Part shown: one piece after another, positions 44,383 through 52,320 of the stretch
How positions within the stretch are numbered: the first letter of the stretch is position 1
Layout of the letters: each line of letters begins with the position of its first letter
Assembly: GCF_000730625.1 (NCBI RefSeq)
Contig: NZ_BBIT01000005.1
Coordinates: 372,001 to 436,000, forward strand
DNA from: Pseudomonas oryzihabitans NBRC 102199
Lineage (GTDB): Bacteria > Pseudomonadota > Gammaproteobacteria > Pseudomonadales > Pseudomonadaceae
DNA length: 64,000 bases
Direction of reading: 5' to 3'
Translations under genes and position numbers: made by a program
The notes under the pieces: model-generated
What the model saw: the letters and a program-made list of their open reading frames with translations, nothing else
Told to the model about the DNA's origin: nothing
Databases searched by the model: none

Positions 44383-44613
44383 ATGCTGCGTCTCTCGCTT
44401 CTCTGCTGCACCACCCTGCTGAGCACCGCCGTGCTGGCCGAACCCCTGTCCTGCGATCAGCTCAAGGCCGACATCGAGGTCAAGATCCAGTCGGCCGGGG
44501 TGACCGCCTATACCCTCGAAGCCGTCCCCAACGCCGAGGTGCGCGATCCCAACATGGTGGTGGGCAGCTGCGCCAACGGGACCTACAAGATCCTCTACCA
44601 GCGCAACGACTGA
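44383..44613 (+). CDS. Small secreted DUF1161 protein
   Basis: 76 residues. Signal peptide at about 1-19 (LSLLCCTTLLSTAVLA). The mature domain has the DUF1161 pattern: SCDQLKADIEVKIQSAGV, then VVGSCANGTYKILYQR, with two cysteines likely to form a periplasmic disulfide. Function unknown. It stands alone; the SOS-box gene follows about 100 bases later with its own promoter. Confidence 0.87.
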   Translation: MLRLSLLCCTTLLSTAVLAEPLSCDQLKADIEVKIQSAGVTAYTLEAVPNAEVRDPNMVVGSCANGTYKILYQRND

Positions 44614-44676
44614 ACCCCCGGACCGGGAGACAGACCGTTCATCCGCTGGATGCTTGTACAGTTCCGCTTGGCTTAG

Positions 44677-44696
44677 TACTGTTTGCGCATACAGTA
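44677..44696 (+). promoter_or_regulatory. LexA (SOS) box overlapping a promoter
   Basis: TACTGTTTGCGCATACAGTA: CTGT-N8-ACAG with flanking TA on both sides, a near-perfect palindrome matching the gammaproteobacterial LexA operator. It overlaps a candidate -10 (TACTGT, 44677-44682), which lies 17 bases after a -35-like TTGTAC (44654-44659). The small gene starts 22 bases downstream. Confidence 0.85.
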
Positions 44697-44717
44697 TTTA
44701 GCCAAGAGGGTAATGCC

Positions 44718-44894
44718 ATGTCGCCGTTCGCCCGGATTCGCCAAACTCTGTCCCTTGCCCAGCCCGCGCCGCGCTGGATGGAACGCGAGGATTTCCTGCG
44801 CATGAGTCGCCAGCTGCGCGAGCAGAAGGGTCGCCCGCTGACGGTCCGCACCAAGGATCGCAGCCAGGACGACTGGCTCAGCGTGCCTGCCTAA
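44718..44894 (+). CDS. Small SOS-controlled protein of unknown function
   Basis: 58 residues, with AGAGGG upstream of ATG 44718. It is basic and hydrophilic: MSPFARIRQTLSLAQPAPR, then EDFLRMSRQLREQKGRPL and a C-terminal DRSQDDWLSVPA. No signal peptide or membrane segment. I do not recognise a family; it is too short and different to be SulA, and does not look like YebG. A LexA box covers its promoter, so DNA-damage induction is the best-supported inference. It stands alone between DUF1161 and convergent lipoprotein genes. Confidence 0.75.
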   Translation: MSPFARIRQTLSLAQPAPRWMEREDFLRMSRQLREQKGRPLTVRTKDRSQDDWLSVPA

Positions 44895-44936
44895 TAGCCC
44901 TTCGCCTGACCGTGCCGGCCGCTCTGCCAGTCGTGG

Positions 44937-45371
44937 TCAGAAGGGCGAGCAGATGCCGCGCTCGGAGCTCACCAGTTCGCGCGGGCCGTCGTAGAGGGTG
45001 ATCTGGCCCTGGCCAAAGGTGTTCTCGGCCTCCAGGCGATAGCGCCTGCCGGCCTGGAAGTCCGGATAGTCCAGTTCCAGATAGCACTGGATCTGCAGCG
45101 GTTCGCGCCAGCCGAAGCGCGAACCGAAGCCACCGCCGCCATAGAGTTCGTAGCGATAGCTCACCTTGAGGCTGTGGCTGCCGGGGGTGAGCTGGAAGTA
45201 GCGGCCATCGTCGAGACGCTTGCCGTCCTGGGCCTCGGCCAGCAGCGAGGCGCCCACCGCGGGTTCGCGCAGCACCAGATCGACCCACGCCTGGTGGGGA
45301 TCCTTGGGGGGCAGCGGCGTGGTGCAGCCGCCGAGCACGAGCAGCAGGGGGACCAGCAGGCGCAGACGCAT
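44937..45371 (-). CDS. Lipoprotein, paralog of the next gene
   Basis: 144 residues. Lipobox LVLGGC near residue 15. The mature part has a small beta-rich domain: GRYFQLTPGSHSLKVSYRYE, then CYLELDYPDFQAGRRYRLEA and ITLYDGPRE. This plan repeats in the next gene, which shows the two are tandem duplicates. Function unknown; the layout resembles PEGA-like or other small envelope domains, but I cannot assign one. Probably at the outer membrane (no Asp after the lipobox Cys). Confidence 0.8.
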   Translation of the reverse strand: MRLRLLVPLLLVLGGCTTPLPPKDPHQAWVDLVLREPAVGASLLAEAQDGKRLDDGRYFQLTPGSHSLKVSYRYELYGGGGFGSRFGWREPLQIQCYLELDYPDFQAGRRYRLEAENTFGQGQITLYDGPRELVSSERGICSPF

Positions 45372-45405
45372 GGACGGCGACTCGCGACAGGGAGATCAGC
45401 CGAGT

Positions 45406-45828
45406 CTACACGTCGCCGCAACGACTGGCAGTGCTACGCGCCACTTCCTGGTTGCGCTCGTCATAGAGGCGCGCCCAGGGCCGCCAGCCGGTCTGGCCGG
45501 CTTCCAGGCGATAGCGCTCGCCCGCGGCGAAGGCCTTGTAGTTGAGGGTCACCAGGCAGGTGCGCGCCAGCGGATCGGCCACCTGGGCGCCGATGTTGGT
45601 GGGCTGCACCTCGAACTGGTAGCGTACCTGCAGATCGTGGCTCCCCGGCCAGACCTGGAAGTAGCGCCTGTCTTCGAGATCCTTGCGGTCGGCGCGCAGG
45701 GCTTCCAGCTTGGCCTTGCCGTCGCTGTCCAGATCGATCCAGGCCTGCGCCGGATCCGGCTTGGGCAACGGCCACAGGGAACAGCCACCTAGGAACAGTA
45801 CAGGCAACAGCAGGCACAGTCTACGCAT
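45406..45828 (-). CDS. Lipoprotein, paralog of the previous gene
   Basis: 140 residues from ATG 45828, with GGAG 11 bases upstream. Lipobox LFLGGC near residue 15. Domain pattern: RRYFQVWPGSHDLQVRYQFE, CLVTLNYKAFAAGERYRLEA, ARLYDERNQ, ending in a Cys-containing tail, colinear with the neighbour at 44937. The gap between the paralogs is 34 bases. Its start codon overlaps the start codon of the divergent aminopeptidase gene on the other strand. Confidence 0.8.
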   Translation of the reverse strand: MRRLCLLLPVLFLGGCSLWPLPKPDPAQAWIDLDSDGKAKLEALRADRKDLEDRRYFQVWPGSHDLQVRYQFEVQPTNIGAQVADPLARTCLVTLNYKAFAAGERYRLEAGQTGWRPWARLYDERNQEVARSTASRCGDV

Positions 45829-46951
45829 GACGGCTACAACTCCGGGCAGGGAAGGGCGCGCCACCCAGCCAGGCACCCTGCCTGCGCAACGCACGAGCCG
45901 CTGGCTGGCGCTGCTGTCCCTCGTGATCGGACTGAGCGGTTGTACCTCGGTCGGGTACTACGGTCAGATGGTACAGGGCCAATGGGCGCTGATCCGTGAT
46001 CGCGAGCCCATTGCGACGGTCGTCGCAGATCCCGCGCGACCCGCCGTCCTGCGCAAACGCCTGGCTGCCGCGGCGGCGGCCCGCCGCTTCGCCAGTGCCG
46101 AGCTGGCCCTGCCCGACAACGCCAGCTATCGCAGTTTCGTCGAACTCAGGCGGCCCTTCGTGCTGTGGAACGTCTTCGCCACCGCCGAATTCTCCACCCG
46201 GCCCACCACCCACTGCTTTCCCATCGCCGGTTGCGTGGCCTATCGCGGCTACTACCAGGAAGCCCGGGCGCGGGCCGAGGCGCAGCGGCTGCAGGCCGAG
46301 GGCCAGGACACCTATGTCGGTGGCGTGCCGGCCTATTCGACGCTGGGCTGGTTCAGCGATCCCCTGCTCAGCAGCATGCTGCGCTGGGACGACGATCAGG
46401 TGGCGGCGACGATCTTCCACGAGCTGGCGCACCAGCGCTTCTATCTGCCCGGTGATACCGCCTTCAACGAGTCCTATGCCACCTTCGTCGAGGGCGAAGG
46501 CCTGCGGCAATGGCGCGCCAGTCGCGGGCTGCCGCCACCGGACGCGGGGCGCGAAGCCCGCTACCAGCAATTCCGCGCCCTGCTGCTGACCACCCGCGCC
46601 GACCTGGCCCGGCTCTATGCCCAGCCATTGGCGGCCGAGGCCAAGCGCGCGGCCAAGGCCCGCCGCTTCGCGCAGTTGCGCAGCGATTACCAGCGGCTGC
46701 GCGCCACCCCGGCCTGGCGGGACGACCGCCGCTTCGATGGCTGGATGCAGCAGCCGCTGAACAATGCGCGGCTGGTGCCCTATGGCCTGTACGAACAGTG
46801 GGTGCCGGCCTTTGCCGCCCTCTATCGGCAGCACCCGGGCAACTGGCCGGCCTTCTTTAATCGGGTCCGGCTGCTGGGCGAGCGCCCGGCGGCCGAGCGC
46901 GAGCAGGCGCTCAGGGCGCTGCTCGGGCCGGAGACAGGCCCCCAGTCCTAG
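45827..46951 (+). CDS. Lipoprotein zinc aminopeptidase (Aminopep family)
   Basis: 374 residues. A lipoprotein signal with LSGC ends near residue 39; its n-region is unusually long, but no other start codon lies before it. The zinc-binding HELAH motif is at about 198-202 (IFHELAHQRFY), followed by NESYATFVEGEG, which supplies the third ligand. Known: the Pfam Aminopep family is annotated as predicted aminopeptidases. Its ATG (45827-45829) overlaps the ATG of the divergent lipoprotein gene (45828-45826), so no intergenic space exists. Confidence 0.83.
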   Translation: MTATTPGREGRATQPGTLPAQRTSRWLALLSLVIGLSGCTSVGYYGQMVQGQWALIRDREPIATVVADPARPAVLRKRLAAAAAARRFASAELALPDNASYRSFVELRRPFVLWNVFATAEFSTRPTTHCFPIAGCVAYRGYYQEARARAEAQRLQAEGQDTYVGGVPAYSTLGWFSDPLLSSMLRWDDDQVAATIFHELAHQRFYLPGDTAFNESYATFVEGEGLRQWRASRGLPPPDAGREARYQQFRALLLTTRADLARLYAQPLAAEAKRAAKARRFAQLRSDYQRLRATPAWRDDRRFDGWMQQPLNNARLVPYGLYEQWVPAFAALYRQHPGNWPAFFNRVRLLGERPAAEREQALRALLGPETGPQS

Positions 46952-48294
46952 CGCGGTGCCCGCCAGTTGGACCAGGCGGCGACCAGACCCAGAGCAGCCG
47001 CCAGAGCCAGTCCCAGCCGCGGGGCCAGGCTGCCATCCAGATGCAGCAGCAGCGCCAGGGCCGCGGCGCCCAGGGCCATGCCGGTCTGCCGCGCCGTGGC
47101 CTGGACACCGCCGGTGGCGCCATTGCGACCGGCCGGGGCGGCGGTCAGCATGATCCTGTTGTTGGGCACCTGGAAGAAGCCGAAGCCGATGCCGCCCACG
47201 ATCAGGCAGGGAATCAGCAGGGCGGTCGAGCGCTCCAGCGGCATGATCGCCGCCGCGGCCAGCCCCAGGGCGATGCCCAGGCCGCCGAGCATGCACAGGC
47301 GCTGCGGCGGGTGGCGGTCGGCCAGGTGCCCGGCCACCTGCGTCGAGACGGCCACGGTGAGCGGCCAGGCCAGCATCAGCAGGGCCACCTGCAACGGCAC
47401 CAGTCCAAGCTGGTGCTGCAGATAGAAGGGCAGGGCGAGAAAGCAGAGCATCTGCGCGGCAAAGGAGCAGACCGAGGCCAGCACCGAGTGGCGCATGGCC
47501 GGCAGCCCCAGCAGATCGACCGGCAACAGCGGCGCCGGCAGACCGCGCTCGCGGCGCACCAGCAGCACTAGGCTGGCGGCGGCCAGCAGCAGCAGGCCCA
47601 CGCCCTGCGCCGGCGCGGCGCCGAGGCGCTCCAGACCGCCGATGCCGGCGCAGAACAGCAGGGCGTTGAGCAGCACGCTGAGGGGATCGAGGCGGCGCTG
47701 CGCACGGGGGCTGTCGGGCAGGTTGTGCACCAGCAGCGCGATCAGCACCGCCACCGGCACATTGACGGCGAACAGCCAGGGCCAGCCACCCAGGGCCAGG
47801 ATGGCGGCGCCCAGGCTGGGTGCAGCGGCCGACCCCAGAGCCACGCAGAGGGCATTGATGGCGATGCCACGCCCGAGGCGATCGCGCGGATAGGAGAGGC
47901 GGACGATACCGGCGCTGACGCACATGATGGCGGCGGCGCCCACCCCCTGCAGCGCCCGCGCAGCCACCAGGCTGGCGAGATCCGGCGCCAGGGCGCAGCC
48001 CAGGGAGGCCAGGCCGAAGATCCCGACCCCGGCGGCGAAGACCGGCCGCAGACCGTGACGCTCGGCCACCGCGGCCAGGGGAAACAGCAGGGCCACCAGA
48101 CTCAGCTGATAGGCGCTGACGATCCAGACCGCCGCCGCCGCCGAGACGTCCAGGGCCTCGGCGATGCTGGGCAGCGCCAGGTTGGCGATGCCGCTGTCCA
48201 GCACCGTCATGCTGATGGCCAGCAGCAGGGCGGCCACGGCGCGATAGCGGCGGGGCAGGGGCAGGCCGTCGGTGACGGCGGTGGCGGTGCTCAA
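46948..48294 (-). CDS. MFS multidrug-type transporter (DHA2-like)
   Basis: 448 residues, about 12-14 membrane segments. The N-terminus has the DHA2 signature LDSGIANLALPSIAEALDVS (residues about 32-51) and WIVSAYQLSLVA, with AERHGLRPVF in the loop 2-3. Known: this group exports drugs, dyes or siderophores. Its start overlaps the siderophore-interacting-protein gene by 4 bases, so the two are coupled and may handle one compound. Its end overlaps the convergent aminopeptidase gene by 4 bases. Confidence 0.85.
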   Translation of the reverse strand: MSTATAVTDGLPLPRRYRAVAALLLAISMTVLDSGIANLALPSIAEALDVSAAAAVWIVSAYQLSLVALLFPLAAVAERHGLRPVFAAGVGIFGLASLGCALAPDLASLVAARALQGVGAAAIMCVSAGIVRLSYPRDRLGRGIAINALCVALGSAAAPSLGAAILALGGWPWLFAVNVPVAVLIALLVHNLPDSPRAQRRLDPLSVLLNALLFCAGIGGLERLGAAPAQGVGLLLLAAASLVLLVRRERGLPAPLLPVDLLGLPAMRHSVLASVCSFAAQMLCFLALPFYLQHQLGLVPLQVALLMLAWPLTVAVSTQVAGHLADRHPPQRLCMLGGLGIALGLAAAAIMPLERSTALLIPCLIVGGIGFGFFQVPNNRIMLTAAPAGRNGATGGVQATARQTGMALGAAALALLLHLDGSLAPRLGLALAAALGLVAAWSNWRAPR

Positions 48295-49103
48295 TCCTCG
48301 ACCTTCACGTGCTGGTCGCTCTCGCCGAGCTTCCAGTAGCCGGCCGCCTTGACCCAGTCTCGTGGCAGTCCCTTGGCCAACAGCGCCTGGCGCGCGGCGC
48401 GGGCTTGCGTGGCCTCGCCGGCGATCCAGGCGTAGCCTTCGCCTGCCGGCAGCTCCAGCTGTTCCAGGGCCTGCACCAGGGCCTCGGCCGCGGTCTCGCG
48501 ATAGACCCAGCGGATCTCGGCGGCCGCAGCCGTCGGCAGGGCGATCTCCAGGCCCGGACGGGCCACTTCGGCAACGACTACTACCCGGACGCCGGCTGCC
48601 AGCTGCTCCAGGCGGCGAGCGATGGCGGGCAGGGCGGTCTCGTCGCCGGCCAGCAGGTACCAGTCGAAATCCTCGGGCGGCACCAGAGCGCCCTTGGGTC
48701 CACCGATGATCAGCTCGGCACCCGGCTGCGCCTGGCGCGCCCAGGTGGTCAGCACCCCGGCTTCATGCAGGTAGAAGTCGATGGCCAGTTCGCCACGGGC
48801 GGCATCGTAGAGGCGCGGCGTGTAGTGACGGCCCGCCAGCTGTTCGGGGCTGGCGGCGCGAATCGGCGTGGTGTCGGCGGGGACGAAGAGCTTCACGTGC
48901 TCGTCGAAGGCCGCGCTCTGGAAATCGGCCAGATCGCTGCCGCCAAAGGTCAGGCGCAGCAGGTCGCCACCGAGTTCTTCGCGGCGGACGACGGTTGCCC
49001 AGCGACGCTTGAGGTCGAAGCGCACGCGCTGGAAAAGGTGAGGGGCACTGGCATCGCCCTCGCGGTTGTGAAAAGATGTCGCCATTGCGGAGGTACCATT
49101 CAT
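48291..49103 (-). CDS. Siderophore-interacting protein (ferric-siderophore reductase)
   Basis: 270 residues. FAD-binding half with HVKLFVP near 70 and RHYTPRLYD near 92 (the R-x-Y-T/S-x-R flavin motif), then an NAD(P)H half with WYLLAGDETALPAIARRLE and WIAGEA. Known: SIP reductases release iron from ferric siderophores in the cytoplasm. It is divergent from a MarR gene with 36 bases between, and coupled to an MFS gene; the three may form a MarR-controlled siderophore or quinone-response unit. Confidence 0.9.
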   Translation of the reverse strand: MNGTSAMATSFHNREGDASAPHLFQRVRFDLKRRWATVVRREELGGDLLRLTFGGSDLADFQSAAFDEHVKLFVPADTTPIRAASPEQLAGRHYTPRLYDAARGELAIDFYLHEAGVLTTWARQAQPGAELIIGGPKGALVPPEDFDWYLLAGDETALPAIARRLEQLAAGVRVVVVAEVARPGLEIALPTAAAAEIRWVYRETAAEALVQALEQLELPAGEGYAWIAGEATQARAARQALLAKGLPRDWVKAAGYWKLGESDQHVKVED

Positions 49104-49108
49104 TGAGG

Positions 49109-49130
49109 TTCCTCACTATATTCGAGGTAA
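49109..49130. promoter_or_regulatory. Candidate MarR operator
   Basis: An imperfect dyad TTCCTC-N10-GAGGTAA at 49109-49130, containing TATATT, fills the 36-base gap between the divergent SIP and MarR genes. It probably overlaps the promoter of one or both, so the MarR protein would repress both; inference. Confidence 0.5.
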
Positions 49131-49139
49131 GCAGCTTTC

Positions 49140-49556
49140 ATGTCAACCGCCGCCGCCATTGCCGAAGCCCTGATGGATCTGAAACGGCAGATGCGCCAAC
49201 AACTGGATGAGACCCTCAAGGCCTCCGGACTTTCCTTTGCCCGCTACAAGGTGCTCAAGGTGCTGGAACGCCTGGGCCCCTGCCGTCCGGGCGAGGTCGC
49301 CGAACAGCTGCGCCATGCGCCGCGCACCTTGACCGATGCCTTCGATGCCCTGGAACGCGACGGCCTGGTCCGGCGCGAGCCCCATCCCCAGGATCGCCGG
49401 GCGCTGCTGGTCCATCTCACGGGTCAGGGCCGCCAGGCGCTGGACCAGGCCCAGGTGCCGCGCACCCAGGCCCTGGAAGCGGTCTTCGCGCCGCTGGACG
49501 CCACCGAGCAGGCGCAGTTGCTGGCCTATCTGGAGCGGGTGCGGATCCGCAATTGA
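49140..49556 (+). CDS. MarR-family transcriptional regulator
   Basis: 138 residues. Winged helix: YKVLKVLERLGPCRPGEVAEQL, then RTLTDAFDALERDGLVRRE and the wing DRRALLVHLTGQGRQ. Known: MarR proteins bind dyads as dimers and release on binding phenolic or oxidised ligands. It is divergent from the SIP-MFS unit, with a dyad in the 36-base gap, so autoregulation and control of that unit are likely. Confidence 0.9.
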   Translation: MSTAAAIAEALMDLKRQMRQQLDETLKASGLSFARYKVLKVLERLGPCRPGEVAEQLRHAPRTLTDAFDALERDGLVRREPHPQDRRALLVHLTGQGRQALDQAQVPRTQALEAVFAPLDATEQAQLLAYLERVRIRN

Positions 49557-49621
49557 GCGGCGGGCGAACTCCGCAGCGGTCGTCGCGCTCGAAAGAAGGA
49601 CCCTACCGAGGAGAGCCCTTC

Positions 49622-49855
49622 ATGAGCGACCAGCGTTCCGATGCCCATCTGGGCAAGACCCCACCCAACGAACCCGCGCTCGACGAAGCCGGACGGCCGG
49701 TGGACGTGGTGAAAAAGGACATGGAACAGCCGGCATCGACGCCGACCGATGGCATCGACAAGGTCATCACGCCCACCGATATCAAGACCAAGGAGCAGGA
49801 AGCCGAGGAGATCAGGCGCAAGACCGCCGAGGTCGAGCGCAAGCTGGAACGCTGA
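49622..49855 (+). CDS. Small hydrophilic protein of unknown function
   Basis: 77 residues from ATG 49622, with GAGGAG upstream. No hydrophobic segment; composition rich in Asp, Glu, Lys, Pro and Thr, with a C-terminal charged helix (KEQEAEEIRRKTAEVERKLER-like, about 56-77) that is probably coiled coil. It looks intrinsically disordered, like small stress-related hydrophilic proteins, but no family is recognised. Confidence 0.65.
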   Translation: MSDQRSDAHLGKTPPNEPALDEAGRPVDVVKKDMEQPASTPTDGIDKVITPTDIKTKEQEAEEIRRKTAEVERKLER

Positions 49856-50018
49856 TGCTCCACGTGGAACCTCGGGCCAGCCGGGGCTGCCACGCGCCAG
49901 CGGCCCTGGCCGGTCATAGTTCGTACCAGGGCCCGTCATAGCGATTTTGAACGGGTCAAAAGCAGGTGGGCGCTTTAGCCTGGACGAGGATCATCTCCCT
50001 TCAGCGTCAGGAGCCCTC

Positions 50019-50291
50019 TTGGACCAGATCACCTTCATCGAGCAACTCGCCCGCGAGGGCTTCCAGCCGCCGGTACTGGTCGAGCGCGAGGCCCTCGGCC
50101 GCCTGGACTCCCATGCTCATCCCTTCGAAGCCAAGGCGCTGGTCGTCCAGGGCGACTTGCACATCCGCACGGTCACGGGCGAGCGCCACTATGGCGTTGG
50201 CGAGGTCTTCCACCTGGCCGCCCACGAGCCGCATTCGGAGCGCTTCGGTGCCGAGGGCGTGCGCTATCTGGCAGGTCGGCGCCCGGCCTAG
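50019..50291 (+). CDS. Small cupin-domain protein
   Basis: 90 residues from TTG 50019, chosen because AGGAG lies 5 bases upstream; the ATG-less reading from 49947 adds unrelated residues. A single cupin fold: HAHPFEAKALVVQGDLHIRT (metal-ligand type HxH), then YGVGEVFHLAAHEPHSE. Such small cupins bind a metal or small ligand; function unknown. It converges with a 42-residue membrane protein, overlapping it by 4 bases. Confidence 0.75.
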   Translation: MDQITFIEQLAREGFQPPVLVEREALGRLDSHAHPFEAKALVVQGDLHIRTVTGERHYGVGEVFHLAAHEPHSERFGAEGVRYLAGRRPA

Positions 50292-50416
50292 CCTTCGCTG
50301 TCGTTCTTCTCGATGTCCTTGCGCTGGCGATTGAGGATCATGCAGCCATAGATGCCGCCGCCCAGCAGCAACACGGCGAGGATGGAAAAAAGGGTCATGA
50401 AGAGGGAGTCGTTCAT
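50288..50416 (-). CDS. 42-residue single-span membrane protein
   Basis: Starts at ATG 50416 with GGAGAG upstream and ends at 50288. It begins MNDSLFMTLFSILAVLLLGG, continues GIYGCMILNRQRKDIEKND, and ends SEG. One membrane segment at about 5-27, then a charged cytoplasmic tail. The clear ribosome-binding site and membrane pattern support a real gene despite its size. No family recognised. Its 3' end overlaps the cupin gene by 4 bases. Confidence 0.65.
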   Translation of the reverse strand: MNDSLFMTLFSILAVLLLGGGIYGCMILNRQRKDIEKNDSEG

Positions 50417-50530
50417 CGTGCTCTCCGAAAGCGAGGTCGGAGCAGTCTAGCGATTCGGCCTGTCGCTGCGAACGGCCTTTATGACGCGGTGTTGCCGATG
50501 CCAGGCGGCACCGGCAGGCACCTCAGAACC

Positions 50531-50959
50531 TTAGCCTTCGAGCGTGGCGTTCAGGTTGATCTTGGCGCCCTTGAGCACCTTGGACACCGGGCAGCCTTCC
50601 TTCGCCTGGTTGGCGATGGTGGTGAACTGCTCCTGGGTGGCACCGGGGATCTTGGCCTTCATGGTCAGATCGATGGTGGTGATCTCGAAGCCGTCGCCGA
50701 CCTTGTCCAGGGTCACGTCGGCCTTGGTCTCGATGCGCTCGGGGGTCAGACCGTTCTGGCCCAGCAGCATGGAAAAGGCCATGGAGAAGCAACCGGCATG
50801 GGCCGCGCCGATCAGTTCCTCGGGATTGGTACCCGGGGTGTCTTCGAAACGGGTGTTGAAGCCGTAGGCATTGTCCTTGAGCGCGCCGCTCTCGGTGGAG
50901 ATATGGCCCTTGCCATCCTTCAGACCGCCTTGCCAGACCGCGGAAGCATATTTCTTCAT
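50531..50959 (-). CDS. osmC: OsmC-family peroxiredoxin
   Basis: 142 residues. The two catalytic cysteines are present: AAHAGCFSMA near 54-60 and KEGCPVSK near 122-128, with the catalytic Arg probably in the N-terminal strand region (NTRFED). Known: OsmC reduces organic hydroperoxides and is induced by osmotic and stationary-phase stress. It stands alone, with a good upstream gap (50960-51077) before the divergent aldo/keto reductase gene. Confidence 0.93.
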   Translation of the reverse strand: MKKYASAVWQGGLKDGKGHISTESGALKDNAYGFNTRFEDTPGTNPEELIGAAHAGCFSMAFSMLLGQNGLTPERIETKADVTLDKVGDGFEITTIDLTMKAKIPGATQEQFTTIANQAKEGCPVSKVLKGAKINLNATLEG

Positions 50960-51077
50960 GGAGCGTCTCCGGTTGTGGATGAGAATTCATCTAGAACCAC
51001 ACGGCAGCCGGTAAGTTCGTTGCAGTCGATCCGGGACCCGCGTGGTCAACCTTTTTCGACCATCCCTGGAGGCCCCC

Positions 51078-52058
51078 ATGAACTATCGCAATCTAGGCCG
51101 CACCGGTCTGAAGATCTCGCCCCTCTGCCTCGGCTGCATGACCTATGGCGTCCCGGAGCGCGGCAATCACCCCTGGACCCTGCCGGAAGACCAGAGCCAG
51201 CCGCTGCTGAAGAAGGCGCTGGATCTCGGGATCAACTTCTTCGACACCGCCAACAGCTACTCCGACGGCACCAGCGAAGAGATCGTCGGCCGCTTTCTCA
51301 AGGCCAACGCCGTGCGCGAGGAGATCGTGCTGGCGACCAAGGTGTACTTCCCGCTGCGCGACAAGCCCAATGTCGGCGGCCTGTCGCGCAAGGCCATCTT
51401 CGCCGCCATCGACGCCAGCCTGCAGCGGCTAGGCACCGACTATGTCGACCTCTACCAGATCCACCGCTGGGACTATCACACCCCCATCGAGGAGACCCTC
51501 GAAGCCCTGCATGACGTGGTCAAGGCGGGCAAGGCGCTGCACATCGGTGCGAGCAGCATGTATGCCTGGCAATTCGCCAAGGCGCTGCACACGGCGGAAC
51601 GCCATGGCTGGACAAAATTCGCCACCATGCAGAACCACCTCAATCTGCTCAATCGCGAAGAGGAGCGGGAGATGCTGCCGCTGTGCCGCGACGCCGGCAT
51701 CGGCGTGATCCCCTGGAGTCCGCTGGCCCGCGGCCGCCTGACCCGCGACTGGGACGCCAGCACCGCGCGCACCGAAAGCGATGCCTTCGGCAAGACGCTC
51801 TATACCGCCAGTGAGGAATCCGATCGGCAGATCGTCGCCGCCGTGGCGCGCATCGCCGAAGCCCGTGGCGTCCCTCGTGCCCAGGTGGCCCTGGCCTGGC
51901 TGCTGCAGAAGCCAGGGATCGACGCACCCATCGTCGGGGCGTCCAAGCCGCAGCATCTGGAGGATGCGGTGGCGGCGCTGGAGCTGCGCCTGAGCGAAGA
52001 AGAGATCGGTGCCCTGGAAGCGCCCTATGTGCCGCATCCGGTGGTGGGGTTCAGCTGA
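51078..52058 (+). CDS. Aldo/keto reductase
   Basis: 326 residues from ATG 51078, with GGAGG upstream. TIM-barrel AKR with the catalytic tetrad Asp (NFFDTANSYSDG), Tyr (same loop), Lys (LATKVYFP) and His (QIHRWD) visible, and a C-terminal NADPH site (PIVGASKPQHLEDAV). It is most like the AKR group including YajO and related reductases. The physiological substrate is unknown. Divergent from osmC and followed by three palindromic repeats. Confidence 0.92.
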   Translation: MNYRNLGRTGLKISPLCLGCMTYGVPERGNHPWTLPEDQSQPLLKKALDLGINFFDTANSYSDGTSEEIVGRFLKANAVREEIVLATKVYFPLRDKPNVGGLSRKAIFAAIDASLQRLGTDYVDLYQIHRWDYHTPIEETLEALHDVVKAGKALHIGASSMYAWQFAKALHTAERHGWTKFATMQNHLNLLNREEEREMLPLCRDAGIGVIPWSPLARGRLTRDWDASTARTESDAFGKTLYTASEESDRQIVAAVARIAEARGVPRAQVALAWLLQKPGIDAPIVGASKPQHLEDAVAALELRLSEEEIGALEAPYVPHPVVGFS

Positions 52059-52070
52059 GGCGGGGGCTTG

Positions 52071-52106
52071 CCCTCACCCCGGCCCTCTCCCAGAGGGAGA
52101 GGGGGA
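52071..52106. repeat. CCCTCACCCC-type palindromic repeat, copy 3
   Basis: CCCTCACCCCGGCCCTCTCC with CAGAGGGAGAGGGGG. Same unit as at 28017 and 28215, with AA replaced by GG after the first block. Confidence 0.8.
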
Positions 52107-52173
52107 AGACCGGGATGGCGCGGAGAATGAGTTCCGGCGCTCAAGCTGTCACGAAGCTTGATCTCTGGGCTCT

Positions 52174-52213
52174 AGCTCCCCTCTCCCTCGGGGAGAGGGG
52201 CCGGGGGTGAGGG
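52174..52213. repeat. CCCTCACCCC-type palindromic repeat, copy 4 (inverted)
   Basis: AGCTCCCCTCTCCCTCGGGG, then AGAGGGGCCGGGGGTGAGGG: the same unit in opposite orientation to copy 3, 68 bases away, so copies 3 and 4 face each other. Confidence 0.8.
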
Positions 52214-52271
52214 CCCCTTCACCCCGACCTCGACTTTTCAGACTGCCACTGCCCACGCGCGAGAAGTCGCT

Positions 52272-52311
52272 AGCTCCCCTCTCCCTGACGGACAGGGGCC
52301 TGGGGTGAGGG
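52272..52311. repeat. CCCTCACCCC-type palindromic repeat, copy 5 (inverted)
   Basis: AGCTCCCCTCTCCCTGACGG, then ACAGGGGCCTGGGGTGAGGG. Same orientation as copy 4, slightly diverged (GACAGGGG for GAGAGGGG). It ends 10 bases before the azoreductase stop. Confidence 0.75.
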
Positions 52312-52320
52312 CGACCGGAT

